64,000 bases of DNA from an uncultured Vibrio sp. (GCF_947488985.1 NZ_CANLBV010000006.1:17951-81950), one strand, 5' to 3'; shown: positions 11,757 to 23,022, counted from the first letter of the stretch. Numbers and translations: made by a program. The notes: generated by a model from the letters alone, not told the origin.

Positions 11757-12971
11757 ATGAAACTGCCTATTTACTTTGACTATTCAGCTACATGCCCAGT
11801 CGATCCACGTGTTGCTGAAAAAATGGTTCAGTGCATGACGATGGACGGTAACTTCGGTAACCCTGCATCTCGTTCACACCGTTATGGCTGGCAGGCAGAA
11901 GAATCAGTAGATAATGCTCGTGAGCAAATTGCCGATCTACTAAATGCAGACCCTCGTGAGATTGTCTTCACATCGGGTGCTACAGAATCAGATAACCTTG
12001 CTATCAAAGGTGCAGCGCACTTTTACGAGAAGAAAGGTAAGCACGTCATCACGTGCAAAACAGAACACAAAGCGGTTCTTGATCCATGCCGTCAACTAGA
12101 GCGTGAAGGTTTTGAGGTTACGTACCTAGAGCCAGAAGCAAATGGTATTATCGATCTAGATAAGCTACAAGCTGCAATGCGTGAAGATACGGTTCTCGTT
12201 TCTATCATGCACGTAAACAACGAGATTGGTGTTATCCAAGATATCTCAGCAATCGGCGAATTATGTCGTGCTCGCAAGATCATCTTCCACGTTGATGCGG
12301 CACAGTCTGCGGGTAAAATTCCACTAGATGTAAAAGAGATGAAAGTGGACCTAATCTCTCTTTCTGCACACAAAGTCTACGGCCCTAAAGGCATCGGCGC
12401 TTTGTACGTTCGTCGTAAGCCACGTATTCGCCTAGAAGCGCAAATGCACGGCGGCGGCCATGAGCGTGGTTTCCGCTCAGGCACACTTGCGACTCACCAA
12501 ATTGTTGGTATGGGCGAAGCTTTTGCTGTTGCCAAGCAAGATATGCAGAAAGATTACGATCACGCATTAGCACTTCGTGAACGCCTCCTGAAAGGTGTTC
12601 AAGATTTAGAAGCGGTAACGGTGAACGGCGATTTAGACCAACGTGTACCTCATAACCTAAACGTGAGCTTCGCTTTCGTTGAAGGTGAATCTCTACTTAT
12701 GTCTCTAAAAGACTTAGCGGTTTCATCGGGTTCTGCATGTACATCAGCAAGCTTGGAGCCTTCATACGTTCTACGTGCGCTGGGTTTAAATGACGAACTG
12801 GCACACAGCTCGGTACGTTTCTCATTCGGCCGTTTTACAACGGAAGAAGAAATCGACTACGCGATTGCACAAATTCGCGTAGCGGTAAACAAATTACGCG
12901 ACATGTCTCCTCTATGGGATATGTATAAAGAAGGGATTGATTTGAACACGGTTGAGTGGGCTCATCACTAA
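11757..12971 (+). CDS. iscS: Cysteine desulfurase IscS
   Basis: IscS is the PLP enzyme that takes sulfur from cysteine and passes it as persulfide to IscU, TusA, ThiI and others. Lys206 in [12 protein letters not shown] binds PLP, and Cys328 in [10 protein letters not shown] is the persulfide site; both positions equal the E. coli numbering. [12 protein letters not shown] and [11 protein letters not shown] are further fold-type I motifs. Length 404 is exact for the family. It follows iscR by 27 bp. Confidence 0.99.
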   Translation: MKLPIYFDYSATCPVDPRVAEKMVQCMTMDGNFGNPASRSHRYGWQAEESVDNAREQIADLLNADPREIVFTSGATESDNLAIKGAAHFYEKKGKHVITCKTEHKAVLDPCRQLEREGFEVTYLEPEANGIIDLDKLQAAMREDTVLVSIMHVNNEIGVIQDISAIGELCRARKIIFHVDAAQSAGKIPLDVKEMKVDLISLSAHKVYGPKGIGALYVRRKPRIRLEAQMHGGGHERGFRSGTLATHQIVGMGEAFAVAKQDMQKDYDHALALRERLLKGVQDLEAVTVNGDLDQRVPHNLNVSFAFVEGESLLMSLKDLAVSSGSACTSASLEPSYVLRALGLNDELAHSSVRFSFGRFTTEEEIDYAIAQIRVAVNKLRDMSPLWDMYKEGIDLNTVEWAHH

Positions 12972-13004
12972 TCTCACGGAAATAGAGGATGCGAGGTAAC
13001 TATC

Positions 13005-13382
13005 ATGGCATATAGCGAAAAAGTAATTGATCACTACGAAAACCCACGCAATGTAGGTTCGTTTGATAAAGAAGACCCAAGCGTTGGTAGCGGCATGGTT
13101 GGCGCGCCAGCTTGTGGTGACGTAATGAAGCTGCAAATTAAGGTAACGCCAGAAGGTATTATCGAAGATGCAAAATTCAAAACTTACGGTTGCGGTAGCG
13201 CAATTGCTTCTAGTTCACTCGTTACTGAGTGGGTGAAAGGCAAAAGCATCGATGAAGCGGCTGCTATCAAAAACTCTGAAATCGCAGAAGAGCTAGAGTT
13301 GCCACCAGTGAAAGTTCACTGTTCAATTCTTGCTGAAGATGCTATTAAAGCGGCAGTTGCGGATTACAAAAAGAAGCGTTAA
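13005..13382 (+). CDS. iscU: Fe-S cluster scaffold IscU
   Basis: IscU assembles [2Fe-2S] clusters from IscS sulfur. Ligand cysteines are Cys37 (GAPACGD), Cys63 (YGCGSA) and Cys106 (VHCSIL). The LPPVK motif at 99-103 is the recognition site for the HscA chaperone encoded downstream. At 125 residues it is close to the usual 128. It has a good SD (AGAGGATG region) before ATG 13005. Confidence 0.99.
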   Translation: MAYSEKVIDHYENPRNVGSFDKEDPSVGSGMVGAPACGDVMKLQIKVTPEGIIEDAKFKTYGCGSAIASSSLVTEWVKGKSIDEAAAIKNSEIAEELELPPVKVHCSILAEDAIKAAVADYKKKR

Positions 13383-13478
13383 TCGTTTTTTTCGTCATCA
13401 CGAAAAATAATCAATATTTGGGAGCACCCTTTGTGCTCCCCCTGAGCTCTCAATTTATATAAAACACAAGGTTGTAGT

Positions 13479-13802
13479 ATGGCCATCACCATGACAGATA
13501 CGGCGGCAAGCCGAGTTCAAGCTTTCTTAGATAACCGAGGTAAAGGTATCGGGTTACGCTTAGCGGTTAAAACCACTGGCTGTTCAGGGATGGCGTATGT
13601 ACTAGAGTTCGTTGACGAGCTTAACGAAGAAGACCAAGTGTTCGAGCATTCAGGTGTTAAGGTCATCATTGATCCAAAGAGCCTAGTTTACCTAGACGGA
13701 ACTGAGCTTAATTACGTAAAAGAAGGCCTAAACGAAGGTTTTGAATTCAACAACCCTAACGCAAAAGGCGAATGTGGTTGTGGTGAAAGCTTTAATGTAT
13801 AA
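13479..13802 (+). CDS. iscA: A-type Fe-S carrier IscA
   Basis: IscA carries iron or [4Fe-4S] clusters to target apoproteins. The three conserved cysteines are Cys35 (TTGCSGM), Cys99 and Cys101 (GECGCGESF). The 107-residue length is typical. It sits between iscU and hscB and is followed by two hairpin-forming inverted repeats. Confidence 0.99.
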   Translation: MAITMTDTAASRVQAFLDNRGKGIGLRLAVKTTGCSGMAYVLEFVDELNEEDQVFEHSGVKVIIDPKSLVYLDGTELNYVKEGLNEGFEFNNPNAKGECGCGESFNV

Positions 13803-13803
13803 A

Positions 13804-13861
13804 CGCTTACAGCGTTTATAGTAAGCGAAGAATAAAATTAGGCTCTAAGTAAAGAGCCTAA
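13804..13861 (+). repeat. Two hairpins in the iscA-hscB spacer
   Basis: CGCTTAC (13804-13810) pairs with GTAAGCG (13821-13827). TTAGGCTCT (13838-13846) pairs with AGAGCCTAA (13853-13861) around AAGTAA. Neither is followed by a T-run on the plus strand, so they resemble mRNA processing or stability hairpins inside the isc transcript rather than a full terminator. Confidence 0.6.
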
Positions 13862-13879
13862 ACTTAGGACCACCGTTAC

Positions 13880-14395
13880 ATGAATCATTTCGAATTATTT
13901 GGGCTACCACTTCAGTTTCAGCTGGATGGTAGCCTTCTTTCTTCTCAGTTTAGAGATCTGCAACGCCAATTCCACCCTGATAAGTTTGCCACTGCTTCTG
14001 AGCGTGATCGCCTGTTAGCCGTGCAAAAAGCCGCGCAAATCAATGATGCGTATCAGGTGTTGAAGAACCCAATTAGCCGAGCTGAATATCTTTTAGTTCA
14101 GCATGGTGAAGATATTCGTGGTGAGCAGCAGACCATGCAAGATCCGATGTTCCTGATGGAGCAAATGGAGTTGCGTGAAGAGCTGGAAGAGATCGCTGGC
14201 CGTTCTGACTCTGAAGATGCTTTGTTTGCATTTGAAGGCAAGGTGAGCAAAATGTATAAGCAGCAATTGATCGCTATCCAACAAGAGCTCGACAGCGAAG
14301 CGTGGTTAGAAGCTGCAGACCGAGTAAGAAAGCTTAAGTTTATTGCAAAATTAAAGAATGAAATCGAGTTAGTTGAAGATCGTTTGATCGGCTAG
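13880..14395 (+). CDS. hscB: Co-chaperone HscB (Hsc20)
   Basis: HscB is a J-protein that delivers holo-IscU to HscA and stimulates its ATPase. The J-domain HPD motif is at residues 32-34 (QFHPDKFA), followed by [22 protein letters not shown]. The C-terminal helical bundle (about 85-171) binds IscU. Length 171 matches E. coli. It is 22 bp upstream of hscA. Confidence 0.98.
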   Translation: MNHFELFGLPLQFQLDGSLLSSQFRDLQRQFHPDKFATASERDRLLAVQKAAQINDAYQVLKNPISRAEYLLVQHGEDIRGEQQTMQDPMFLMEQMELREELEEIAGRSDSEDALFAFEGKVSKMYKQQLIAIQQELDSEAWLEAADRVRKLKFIAKLKNEIELVEDRLIG

Positions 14396-14417
14396 TTCGT
14401 ATAACAAGGACACATCC

Positions 14418-16268
14418 ATGGCACTACTTCAGATTGCAGAACCAGGGCAAAGCGCCGCTCCTCATCAGCACAAGCTTGCTGTGGGTATTGATTTAGGAAC
14501 AACAAACTCACTGGTTGCAGCAGTGCGCAGTGGTGAGGCGAGCCCGCTTGTTGATCAACAAGGTCGCAGTATTCTGCCTTCCGTTGTTCACTATCAGTCG
14601 GAGTCTTACACGACGGGCGATGAAGCTCGTGCAAACGCACAGATTGATCCTCAAAATACCATTATCTCAGTTAAGCGCTTAATTGGCCGTTCACTGTCAG
14701 ACATTCAACAGCGCTACCCATCTCTGCCATACCAGTTTGAAGAAAGTGATCATGGTCTGCCTGTGATCTGCACAAAGCAAGGCAACAAAAACCCCATTCA
14801 AGTATCCGCTGATATTCTGCGTGCATTAGGTCAACGTGCTGAATCTACATTAGGCGGCGAGCTTTCCGGTGCGGTAATTACCGTTCCTGCGTATTTTGAT
14901 GATGCTCAGCGTGCTGGCACGAAAGACGCCGCGCAACTTGCTGGCCTTCACGTATTACGTCTTCTGAATGAACCCACTGCGGCAGCGATTGCTTACGGCC
15001 TCGATTCAGGTAAAGAAGGGGTCATCGCAGTTTACGACTTAGGTGGCGGTACGTTTGATATCTCCATACTACGCCTATCTAAAGGTGTCTTTGAAGTACT
15101 GGCGACAGGCGGTGACTCTGCATTAGGCGGTGACGATTTTGACCATTTAGTTGCGAGCCATTTCCAACAGCAAATGGGCTTATCAGAGCTCACAGCAGAA
15201 CAGAACCGTATTCTTCTTGATGCAGCGACAGAAGCGAAGATTAGCTTATCTGAAGCGGAAAGTGTTGATGTTGAAGTGCTAGGCTGGTCTGGTTCATTAA
15301 CTCGTGAAGAGTTCGAAGAGATCATCAAGCCGCTAGTTAAGAAAACACTGCTGTCGTGCCGTCGCGCACTAAAAGACGCAGAAGTTGACGCGGATGACGT
15401 TCTAGAAGTTGTGATGGTCGGCGGTTCAACTCGCACATTGCTGGTACGTGAAATGGTCGGTGACTTCTTTGGTCGTACGCCATTAACCAGCATTAACCCA
15501 GATGAAGTGGTTGCGATTGGTGCGTCGATTCAAGCGGATATCTTAGTTGGCAATAAGCCTGACTCAGAAATGCTACTACTGGACGTTATCCCTCTGTCGC
15601 TTGGTATCGAAACCATGGGCGGCTTGGTTGAAAAGATCATCCCTCGTAACACCACTATCCCAGTTGCTCGTGCACAAGAATTTACTACGTTCAAAGACGG
15701 CCAAACGGCAATGACCGTGCACACCGTGCAAGGTGAACGTGAAATGGTTGACGACTGTCGCTCACTGGCTCGATTTGCTTTGAAAGGCATTCCGCCGATG
15801 ACAGCTGGTGCTGCTCATATTCGTGTTACTTACCAAGTGGATGCGGATGGTCTGCTGTCGGTGACCGCAATGGAAAAGAGCACTGGTGTTCAAGCTGAAA
15901 TTCAGGTTAAGCCTTCTTACGGCCTAAGCGACAATGAAGTGGCGAGTATGCTCAAAGATTCGATGACGTTTGCTAAAGAAGACATGCAAGCTCGCGCACT
16001 TGCTGAGCAGCGCGTTGAAGCGGATCGTGTGATTGAAGGGCTTATAGCTGCCATGCAAGCTGATGGCGATGAGTTGCTTGATGAGCAAGGTAAACAACAA
16101 CTTGTTCAAGCGATTGAAACTCTGATTGAAGTGCGTAATGGTGAAGATGCTGATGCCATTGAGCTAGAAATTAAGAATACTGACAAAGCGAGCCAAGATT
16201 TTGCTTCTCGTCGTATGGATAAATCAATTCGTTCTGCACTGTCAGGTCAGTCAGTCGATAATATTTAA
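14418..16268 (+). CDS. hscA: Fe-S assembly chaperone HscA (Hsc66)
   Basis: HscA is the Hsp70-class chaperone dedicated to releasing the cluster from IscU. The 616-residue product has the ATPase domain ([14 protein letters not shown] near residue 24, [32 protein letters not shown]) and the substrate-binding domain beginning about residue 390 ([14 protein letters not shown]). It follows hscB closely and precedes fdx by 20 bp. Confidence 0.98.
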   Translation: MALLQIAEPGQSAAPHQHKLAVGIDLGTTNSLVAAVRSGEASPLVDQQGRSILPSVVHYQSESYTTGDEARANAQIDPQNTIISVKRLIGRSLSDIQQRYPSLPYQFEESDHGLPVICTKQGNKNPIQVSADILRALGQRAESTLGGELSGAVITVPAYFDDAQRAGTKDAAQLAGLHVLRLLNEPTAAAIAYGLDSGKEGVIAVYDLGGGTFDISILRLSKGVFEVLATGGDSALGGDDFDHLVASHFQQQMGLSELTAEQNRILLDAATEAKISLSEAESVDVEVLGWSGSLTREEFEEIIKPLVKKTLLSCRRALKDAEVDADDVLEVVMVGGSTRTLLVREMVGDFFGRTPLTSINPDEVVAIGASIQADILVGNKPDSEMLLLDVIPLSLGIETMGGLVEKIIPRNTTIPVARAQEFTTFKDGQTAMTVHTVQGEREMVDDCRSLARFALKGIPPMTAGAAHIRVTYQVDADGLLSVTAMEKSTGVQAEIQVKPSYGLSDNEVASMLKDSMTFAKEDMQARALAEQRVEADRVIEGLIAAMQADGDELLDEQGKQQLVQAIETLIEVRNGEDADAIELEIKNTDKASQDFASRRMDKSIRSALSGQSVDNI

Positions 16269-16288
16269 TAGTTAGAGAATAGATAAAC

Positions 16289-16627
16289 ATGCCAAAGATT
16301 ATTGTTTTACCTCACGAAGATCTATGTCCAGAAGGCGCTGTTTTAGAAGCTAAAACTGGTGAGACGGTTCTTGATGTTGCATTGAAGGCCGGTATTGGTA
16401 TTGAGCACGCATGTGAAAAGTCATGTGCATGTACCACATGTCACGTTGTGATTCGTGAAGGTTTCGATTCTTTAGAAGAGAGTGATGATCTAGAAGATGA
16501 TATGCTAGATAAAGCATGGGGCCTAGAGATGGAGTCTCGCCTTGGTTGTCAGGCGAAAGTTGCTGATGAAGATCTTGTTGTCGAAATTCCAAAATACACA
16601 TTAAATTTAGCTTCTGAAGACCATTAA
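16289..16627 (+). CDS. fdx: [2Fe-2S] ferredoxin of the isc operon
   Basis: This adrenodoxin-type ferredoxin supplies electrons for cluster assembly. Cluster ligands are Cys42, Cys48 and Cys51 in ACEKSCACTTC, and Cys87 in SRLGCQAKV; Cys46 is a conserved non-ligand cysteine. The 112-residue length matches E. coli Fdx. It is in tight operon spacing with hscA. Confidence 0.98.
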   Translation: MPKIIVLPHEDLCPEGAVLEAKTGETVLDVALKAGIGIEHACEKSCACTTCHVVIREGFDSLEESDDLEDDMLDKAWGLEMESRLGCQAKVADEDLVVEIPKYTLNLASEDH

Positions 16628-16761
16628 CAACCAGTTCCCAGCCATGGCTAATTACTGTGGTGGCTGAGAGCGCTATTGCTTAGACAAGTATGCTAAGAAA
16701 ACTGGCCTAGAATATAGATAATAAAAGATGACGGAGTCGTCACTAAATATAAGGACGTATT

Positions 16762-16962
16762 ATGAGCTTGAAATGGATAGATTCGCGAGATATCGCAATT
16801 GAGCTGTGTGATTTATACCCAGACACCGATCCTAAAACCGTACGTTTTACCGATCTGCATCAGTGGGTGCTTGACCTTGAAGAGTTTGATGATGAGCCTA
16901 ATCACTCGAATGAGAAAATCTTAGAGGCCATTATTTTGTGTTGGATGGATGAGATGGACTAA
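16762..16962 (+). CDS. iscX: IscX, small acidic Fe-S assembly modulator
   Basis: The 66-residue acidic protein shows the IscX signature [19 protein letters not shown] and [20 protein letters not shown]. IscX binds IscS and modulates its activity and iron supply. It closes the isc operon, 134 bp after fdx, with SD AAGGACG before the ATG and a terminator downstream. Confidence 0.97.
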   Translation: MSLKWIDSRDIAIELCDLYPDTDPKTVRFTDLHQWVLDLEEFDDEPNHSNEKILEAIILCWMDEMD

Positions 16963-17040
16963 TCCTCTCGTCTAATGATTGGACTTTGGATTGGCATCAG
17001 CCCGATATAAAACTCAGCCAAGTTAACAATTTTAACTAAA

Positions 17041-17068
17041 AAAAACGGACCTTATGGTCCGTTTTTTT
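17041..17068 (+). terminator. Rho-independent terminator ending the isc operon
   Basis: ACGGACC (17045-17051) and GGTCCGT (17056-17062) form a stem with loop TTAT, with flanking A- and T-runs that can extend pairing. It lies about 80 nt after iscX. Confidence 0.92.
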
Positions 17069-17169
17069 ATCAAAATGACATTTTACTCCTACATAATGCT
17101 AACATCAGTACGCTAATAAAAAATAATCAGGATCACCCAGTTAACGTGGTTCTAAGACGAGGAGCAATC

Positions 17170-18465
17170 ATGTCTACACAAATGTCAGTATTTTTAAGTC
17201 AAGAAGCTGCCCAGCCTCAGTGGGGAGCAAGAGCTATTTTATCCTTCTCTGAAGTGGGAGCGACCATTCATATCGGTGAAGGTCACGATCTCGGCGCAGT
17301 TCAACGCGCAGCTCGTAAGCTTGATGGACAAGGTATCGCATTCGTTTCACTGCGTGGTGAAGGTTGGGACTTAGAAAGCGTATGGGCTTTCTACCAAGGC
17401 TATCGTGGACCAAAGAAAAAGAATGCATTGGAATGGGATGCACTTCCAGAAGCTGAACAAGCTGAGTTAGAAGCACGTATTCGCTCAACGGATTGGACGC
17501 GTGACATTATCAATAAAACCGCTGAAGAGGTGGCACCTCGTCAATTGGCGACGATGGCTGCGGAATACATTAAGTCGGTAGCACCAGCAGGCACAGTTAA
17601 AGCGAAGATCGTTAAAGATAAAGATCTATTAACCGAAGGTTGGCAAGGTATTTACGCAGTAGGCCGTGGATCTGAGCGCACATCGGCAATGCTTCAGCTT
17701 GATTTCAACCCAACAGGTGATGAAAACGCACCTGTATTTGCTTGTTTAGTAGGTAAAGGTATTACTTTTGACTCTGGTGGTTACAGCATCAAACCGGGCC
17801 AATTCATGACAGCAATGAAGTCAGACATGGGCGGCGCTGCAACCATCACTGGTGGTTTAGGTCTGGCGATTGAACGTGGTCTTAATAAGCGTATCAAGCT
17901 GATTCTATGCTGTGCTGAGAACATGATCTCTGGTCGCGCACTGAAGCTGGGCGACATCATTACCTACAAAAATGGTAAGACGGTTGAGATCATGAATACC
18001 GATGCGGAAGGTCGTTTAGTTCTTGCGGATGGCTTAATGTATGCGAGTGAGCAAAAGCCGGAGCTGATTATCGACTGTGCAACGCTAACGGGCGCTGCTA
18101 AAAATGCACTCGGCAATGACTACCACGCACTATTAAGTTTTGATGATGAGTTATCTCACCAAGCGCTAACGGCGGCCAACCAAGAGAAAGAAGGTCTGTG
18201 GCCACTGCCTCTTGCTGATTTCCACCGTGGTATGCTGCCTTCAAACTTTGCTGATCTTTCTAACATTAGCTCTGGCGATTACACACCGGGTGCTAGTACA
18301 GCAGCGGCATTCCTTTCCTACTTTGTCGACGACTACAAAAAAGGTTGGATTCATATGGATTGCGCAGGAACGTACCGTAAATCAGCCAATAATAAGTGGT
18401 CAGCAGGCGCAACGGGGATGGGGGTTCGTACTCTGGCTCGCCTTCTTATCGACCAAGCAAAATAA
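17170..18465 (+). CDS. pepB: Aminopeptidase B (M17 leucyl aminopeptidase family)
   Basis: PepB is a two-metal cytosolic exopeptidase acting on small peptides. The ATG at 17170 is chosen over an upstream in-frame start at 17146 because AGGAG (17160-17164) lies just before it. Motifs of the active site are [26 protein letters not shown] and the family signature [14 protein letters not shown]. The 431-residue product is close to E. coli PepB. PepB follows iscX as in E. coli, but a terminator separates them. Confidence 0.97.
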   Translation: MSTQMSVFLSQEAAQPQWGARAILSFSEVGATIHIGEGHDLGAVQRAARKLDGQGIAFVSLRGEGWDLESVWAFYQGYRGPKKKNALEWDALPEAEQAELEARIRSTDWTRDIINKTAEEVAPRQLATMAAEYIKSVAPAGTVKAKIVKDKDLLTEGWQGIYAVGRGSERTSAMLQLDFNPTGDENAPVFACLVGKGITFDSGGYSIKPGQFMTAMKSDMGGAATITGGLGLAIERGLNKRIKLILCCAENMISGRALKLGDIITYKNGKTVEIMNTDAEGRLVLADGLMYASEQKPELIIDCATLTGAAKNALGNDYHALLSFDDELSHQALTAANQEKEGLWPLPLADFHRGMLPSNFADLSNISSGDYTPGASTAAAFLSYFVDDYKKGWIHMDCAGTYRKSANNKWSAGATGMGVRTLARLLIDQAK

Positions 18466-18571
18466 TAATAACAGTGAGTGGTAGTTCAATACTGCTCACT
18501 AATAAAATCAAGATCGAATGATCTCAGTAATTTCAGTATTTAATAACAAAAAATGAAGTGAAGGAATTCCT

Positions 18572-19006
18572 ATGGCTCTAGAAAGAACGTTCTCAATTGT
18601 TAAACCGGATGCAGTTAAGCGTAACCTTGTTGGCGAAATTTACCACCGAATCGAAAAAGCAGGCCTTGAAATTATTGCTGCGAAAATGGTTCGTCTGACG
18701 GAAGAGCAAGCGAGTGGCTTCTACGCTGAACACGAAGGCAAAGTGTTCTTCCCTGCACTGAAAGAATTTATGACTTCTGGCCCTATCATGGTTCAAGTGC
18801 TTGAAGGCGAAAATGCGATTGCTCGTTATCGTGAACTGATGGGCAAAACAAACCCAGAAGAAGCGGCATGCGGTACGATTCGTGCTGATTACGCAATCAG
18901 CATGCGTTACAACTCAGTCCACGGCAGCGACAGCCCTGAATCAGCGGCTCGCGAAATTGAGTTTTTCTTCCCAGAATCTGAAATTTGCCCGCGTCCAGTT
19001 CAATAA
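18572..19006 (+). CDS. ndk: Nucleoside diphosphate kinase
   Basis: Ndk exchanges gamma-phosphates between NTPs and NDPs through a phosphohistidine. The catalytic His117 lies in [10 protein letters not shown]. The N-terminal [13 protein letters not shown] and the C-terminal [12 protein letters not shown] are family signatures. Length is 144. Monocistronic, with a terminator at 19027-19055. Confidence 0.99.
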   Translation: MALERTFSIVKPDAVKRNLVGEIYHRIEKAGLEIIAAKMVRLTEEQASGFYAEHEGKVFFPALKEFMTSGPIMVQVLEGENAIARYRELMGKTNPEEAACGTIRADYAISMRYNSVHGSDSPESAAREIEFFFPESEICPRPVQ

Positions 19007-19026
19007 TTAGCACACAAATCATTGTA

Positions 19027-19055
19027 AAGGCTTCACTTCGGTGAGGCCTTTTTTT
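19027..19055 (+). terminator. Rho-independent terminator after ndk
   Basis: AAGGCTTCAC and GTGAGGCCTT pair (one G-U) around a TTCG tetraloop, followed by five further T. Confidence 0.9.
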
Positions 19056-19080
19056 GTCAGTGGGTTTTACGTTCGTGGTT

Positions 19081-19119
19081 AAAGATTCCAGATACCTCGT
19101 TCCTCAGTTCTGGAATGAC
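19081..19119 (-). repeat. Dispersed-repeat-like element, inverted copy
   Basis: Read on the minus strand, this segment begins GTCATTCCAGAAC and ends GGAATCTTT. The other half of the pair lies at 19181-19223 on the plus strand with similar ends. Such short elements ending in GGAAT-type motifs are common between Vibrio genes, but I cannot confirm the family here. Confidence 0.45.
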
Positions 19120-19180
19120 AGGAAGTTTTAGTGACTGCAATCTCGTGGTAAGTATTGGTGAGCTGTTGGAGATTATTTAC

Positions 19181-19223
19181 GTCGTTCCCGAGATCACAGA
19201 AGGAGCTAAGTCAGGAATCTTTC
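19181..19223 (+). repeat. Dispersed-repeat-like element, forward copy
   Basis: The segment begins GTCGTTCCCGAGATC and ends GGAATCTTTC, resembling the inverted copy at 19081-19119. Together they form an inverted pair in the ndk-rlmN gap, which otherwise contains no supported gene. Confidence 0.45.
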
Positions 19224-19384
19224 TTTCAATTGGGGAATATCAGCTCGACAAATAGCTCTGTTCAAACTTTAACCACTGAAGTTTGAATGTCTTAGTAAAC
19301 ACAGGGTCTTACAATACTTGTTGAAGCTGCATAAAGCCTGTACAATTCGCGCCCTTATTTATTGTTCCGTCATTGAGAGGCATC

Positions 19385-20527
19385 ATGACCACAGCTAAAG
19401 TCAATCTACTCGATTTTGATCGTAAAGGTCTTCGTAAATTTTTCACAGAAGAGTTGAATGAGAAAGCGTTTCGAGCCGATCAAGTGATGAAGTGGATGTA
19501 TCACTTCGGTGTCGATGACTTCGAAAAAATGAACAACATCAACAAGAAGTTACGCGAAAAGCTCCAGTACCGCTGTGAGATTGTTGCTCCTGTTGTTTCT
19601 GAAGCTCAACACTCTGCCGATGGCACAATTAAATGGGCGATGAGTGTTGGCGATCAAGACGTAGAAACGGTATACATCCCTGATGGTGATCGTGCGACGC
19701 TGTGTGTCTCTTCACAGGTCGGTTGTGCGCTTGAATGTAAGTTCTGTTCTACAGCTCAACAAGGCTTTAACCGTAACCTTAAAGTTTCAGAGATTGTTGG
19801 CCAAATCTGGCGTGCATCTCGTGAAATTGGTCTAGAGAAAGAAACAGGTCGTCGTCCAATTACCAACGTCGTCATGATGGGTATGGGTGAGCCTCTACTT
19901 AACATGAAGAACCTAATGCCATCATTAGAAATCATGCTTGATGATCTAGGTTTCGCATTGTCTAAGCGTCGTGTCACCGTATCGACTTCGGGTGTTGTCT
20001 CGGGCCTTGATCAAATGACAGACAACATCGATGTCGCGTTGGCTATTTCTTTGCACGCGCCAAACGATGAACTACGTAGCCAAATCATGCCGATCAACGA
20101 CCGCTGGGATATCCAAGATTTCTTAGCATCTGTGCGTCGTTACATTGCATCTTCGAATGCTAACCGTGGCAAAGTCACGGTTGAGTATGTGCTATTGGAC
20201 CATGTTAACGACGATATGGATCATGCACGCGAACTTGGCGAGCTAATGAAAGATACGCCATGTAAGATTAACTTGATTCCATTTAACCCTTACCCGGGTT
20301 CGCCTTATAAGAAGCCAAGCAATTCTCGTATTGACCGCTTCCAAAAAACACTAATGGAATATAACTATACAGTAACGGTTCGTAAAACTCGCGGTGACGA
20401 TATTGATGCCGCTTGCGGCCAGTTAGTCGGTGATGTTATTGACAGAACCAAGCGTACTAAAATGCTGAAAGCCGCTTCTGAAGCGAACCTGGTTGCCGGT
20501 GATGTGATTGGAGTAAAAGCGGTATAA
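19385..20527 (+). CDS. rlmN: Dual-specificity rRNA/tRNA adenine-C2 methyltransferase RlmN
   Basis: RlmN is a radical-SAM enzyme methylating A2503 of 23S rRNA and A37 of some tRNAs. The [4Fe-4S] cysteines are Cys114, Cys118 and Cys121 in CALECKFC. The methyl-carrying cysteine is in [12 protein letters not shown] near the C-terminus. GMGEPLLN and [13 protein letters not shown] sequence ([12 protein letters not shown]) bind SAM. ATG 19385 is chosen (GAGAGG at 19375-19380); an in-frame TTG lies four codons upstream. Length 380 is normal. Confidence 0.98.
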   Translation: MTTAKVNLLDFDRKGLRKFFTEELNEKAFRADQVMKWMYHFGVDDFEKMNNINKKLREKLQYRCEIVAPVVSEAQHSADGTIKWAMSVGDQDVETVYIPDGDRATLCVSSQVGCALECKFCSTAQQGFNRNLKVSEIVGQIWRASREIGLEKETGRRPITNVVMMGMGEPLLNMKNLMPSLEIMLDDLGFALSKRRVTVSTSGVVSGLDQMTDNIDVALAISLHAPNDELRSQIMPINDRWDIQDFLASVRRYIASSNANRGKVTVEYVLLDHVNDDMDHARELGELMKDTPCKINLIPFNPYPGSPYKKPSNSRIDRFQKTLMEYNYTVTVRKTRGDDIDAACGQLVGDVIDRTKRTKMLKAASEANLVAGDVIGVKAV

Positions 20528-20544
20528 CCCGCCTTTGAACCTAA

Positions 20545-20573
20545 ACAAGCCAGAAGTTTTACTTCTGGCTTGT
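20545..20573 (+). terminator. Terminator-like hairpin after rlmN
   Basis: ACAAGCCAGAAGT (20545-20557) and ACTTCTGGCTTGT (20561-20573) are perfect 13-bp arms with a TTT loop. A T-rich tail (TGCATTTTTGG) follows after a short gap. Confidence 0.8.
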
Positions 20574-20957
20574 TGCATTTTTGGAGCTTAGTTTTTGGAC
20601 TGCTTCCCCACACTTCCTTACATTTTTCGTCAAATTTTGGACAAAACCATGAGCTGACGGTAAATTTAGTTTAAAGTATTTTTGCCTTGTAACGGCATTA
20701 GCTTATGATTAACTAATCTTAGATTAATTTAAGTGCTCGCTTGTTACTGAACATCAATATGTCTAATTAGGTTGGCTACTTGATAAACGCGTTTCCTGAG
20801 AACATTATCCATGCACTATGTGTACTGTTCGCCTTTAAGGGTTGATGATTCAAATAACAGGAAAAATTCCACATAAAGTGGGTTGTTATATTGAGCTTAA
20901 ACGATAATAAAAAACGCTCTCGTCGACCTGCGATACTACTTTAGAAGTTCACTCTCT
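20574..20957. other. Intergenic region upstream of rodZ
   Basis: About 385 bases with no recognised gene. A 17-codon frame starting with TTG at 20891 and ending TAG at 20944 encodes a basic peptide, MSLNDNKKRSRRPAILL, just before rodZ; it could be a leader peptide or the remnant of a lost gene. The rest is AT-rich upstream sequence. Confidence 0.45.
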
Positions 20958-21893
20958 ATGAACAAAGAACACGATACACAAACGCAAGAAACCGTTGTTC
21001 CGGCAATGGAAGCGGGAACCTTGCTTAAAAACAAACGAGAATCTCTTGGTTTAACGCAAAAGCAGATCTCAGATCGCCTTAAACTGCGCCTTACTCTGAT
21101 CCAGCAAATTGAAGAAAACCAATTTGAGTCAGACCAAGTGGCGACGTTTATGCGCGGGTACATCCGCTCATACGCGAAATACGTCAACCTCGATGAAAAA
21201 CTCGTTTTAAACGCACTTCGTCATTCTGGTGATGCTCAACATCAAGAGCAAGAGATGCTGAGTTTTTCTCGAAAGACAAAAACAGAAAAACACAACAGCC
21301 GTATTATGATCCTTACTTGGAGTATATTTGCGGTTATTGCGGGTATCTCTTCCCTTTGGTGGTGGCAAAACCAACAGCAAGACACCTTGTCTCAATCCCT
21401 TATCGATAGTGAAAGTTCACAAGAACTGCTTGTCAAAGATTCGCTTAATTCTGAATTCACTTCTCTCGATGTGATTGACGCTGAGCAGAGCGCTGCAGGC
21501 TCTTCTGCGATTGAAGGCGAAGTTGAGATGCTTGAAGCTGAAACCTCAGACGGCGCAAGTCAAGTTGATGAGGTGAACACGACGCAAGTCTCTGAGGTTG
21601 AAGCGGAGGCTGTTGAATCGGTAGCTGCTCCAGAGATTGTTGAACCTGCAGCCGTAGCGAATGAGCTAGCGATGCAGTTCTCTGCAGATTGCTGGATCCA
21701 AGTAAAAGATGCGACGGGTAAAACTCTTGCCACTGGCATTAAAAAAGCGGGTCAGTCGTTAAATCTGTCAGGAACTACACCTTATAAAGTGGTTCTAGGT
21801 GCGCCAGAGGGCGTATCAATGACATTTGCAAGTGAACCTGTCGACCTTTCTGGGTATACTTCAGGCAAAGTCGCTAGAATAACCTTACCTTAG
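20958..21893 (+). CDS. rodZ: Cytoskeletal protein RodZ
   Basis: RodZ links MreB filaments to the elongasome and keeps rod shape. The 311-residue product has an N-terminal Xre-like helix-turn-helix (about 18-75, [21 protein letters not shown]), a basic linker, one transmembrane helix (about 116-134, [19 protein letters not shown]), a long acidic periplasmic linker, and a C-terminal DUF4115 domain (about 235-311, [21 protein letters not shown]). It starts with a good SD-poor ATG and is 7 bp upstream of ispG, so the two are co-transcribed. Confidence 0.96.
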   Translation: MNKEHDTQTQETVVPAMEAGTLLKNKRESLGLTQKQISDRLKLRLTLIQQIEENQFESDQVATFMRGYIRSYAKYVNLDEKLVLNALRHSGDAQHQEQEMLSFSRKTKTEKHNSRIMILTWSIFAVIAGISSLWWWQNQQQDTLSQSLIDSESSQELLVKDSLNSEFTSLDVIDAEQSAAGSSAIEGEVEMLEAETSDGASQVDEVNTTQVSEVEAEAVESVAAPEIVEPAAVANELAMQFSADCWIQVKDATGKTLATGIKKAGQSLNLSGTTPYKVVLGAPEGVSMTFASEPVDLSGYTSGKVARITLP

Positions 21894-21900
21894 AGTTAAT

Positions 21901-23022
21901 ATGCAACACGAATCTCCTATTATTCGTCGCAAATCAACCCGTATTTATGTGGGTGATGTGCCGATCGGTGATGGTGCACCTATTGCTGTGCAATCCATGA
22001 CCAACACAAGAACGACCGATGTAGCTGCAACCGTTGCTCAAATTAGAGCTTTGGAAAAAGTTGGCGCCGATATCGTTCGCGTATCTGTACCAACTATGGA
22101 CGCCGCTGAAGCCTTTAAGCTTATCAAGCAGCAAGTGTCAGTTCCTTTGGTTGCTGACATTCACTTTGACTACCGTATCGCGCTTAAAGTGGCTGAGTAC
22201 GGCGTTGACTGCCTGCGTATTAATCCTGGTAACATCGGCAACGAAAGCCGTATCCGCTCAGTTGTTGATTGTGCTCGTGATATGAATATCCCTATTCGTA
22301 TTGGTGTTAACGGCGGCTCTCTGGAAAAAGAGATCCAAGAGAAATACACAGAGCCGACAGCAGAAGCGCTTGTTGAATCGGCAATGCGTCACGTAGATAT
22401 CCTAGACCGTCTGAACTTTGATCAATTCAAAGTCAGTGTTAAGGCGTCAGATGTCTTCCTTGCCGTCGGTTCTTACCGTTTGCTGGCGAAGCAGATTGAC
22501 CAACCTCTTCACCTTGGTATCACCGAAGCTGGTGGTGCTCGCGCTGGTGCGGTTAAGTCGTCTGTAGGGCTTGGTATGCTTCTTTCTGAAGGTATCGGTG
22601 ATACGTTACGTATCTCACTGGCGGCGGATCCTGTCGAAGAGATCAAAGTCGGCTTTGATATTCTTAAATCTTTGCGCATTCGCTCGCGCGGTATTAACTT
22701 CATCGCGTGCCCGAGCTGCTCGCGTCAAGAGTTCGATGTTATCAACACCGTTAACGCCCTTGAAGAACGTTTAGAAGACGTGATTACCCCAATGGATGTC
22801 TCTATCATCGGTTGTGTGGTAAACGGCCCAGGTGAAGCGGAAGTGTCTCACTTAGGTTTAGCGGGTAGCGCACGTAAGAGTGCCTTCTATGAAGATGGTA
22901 AGCGTCAGAAAGAGCGTTTTGACAATGATGATCTTGTTGACAAGCTTGAAGCCAAGATCCGAGCAAAAGCATCGGTGCTTGATAAAGCAAATCGCATTGA
23001 TGTAGATAACCTAGAAGATTAA
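21901..23022 (+). CDS. ispG: 4-hydroxy-3-methylbut-2-enyl-diphosphate synthase IspG
   Basis: IspG is the [4Fe-4S] enzyme of the MEP isoprenoid pathway that reduces MEcPP to HMBPP. Cluster ligands Cys270 and Cys273 ([10 protein letters not shown]), Cys305 and Glu312 ([12 protein letters not shown]) match E. coli positions exactly. The N-terminal TIM barrel shows VQSMTNT and VADIHFDYR. Length 373. It follows rodZ and precedes hisS, the conserved gammaproteobacterial order. Confidence 0.98.
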   Translation: MQHESPIIRRKSTRIYVGDVPIGDGAPIAVQSMTNTRTTDVAATVAQIRALEKVGADIVRVSVPTMDAAEAFKLIKQQVSVPLVADIHFDYRIALKVAEYGVDCLRINPGNIGNESRIRSVVDCARDMNIPIRIGVNGGSLEKEIQEKYTEPTAEALVESAMRHVDILDRLNFDQFKVSVKASDVFLAVGSYRLLAKQIDQPLHLGITEAGGARAGAVKSSVGLGMLLSEGIGDTLRISLAADPVEEIKVGFDILKSLRIRSRGINFIACPSCSRQEFDVINTVNALEERLEDVITPMDVSIIGCVVNGPGEAEVSHLGLAGSARKSAFYEDGKRQKERFDNDDLVDKLEAKIRAKASVLDKANRIDVDNLED

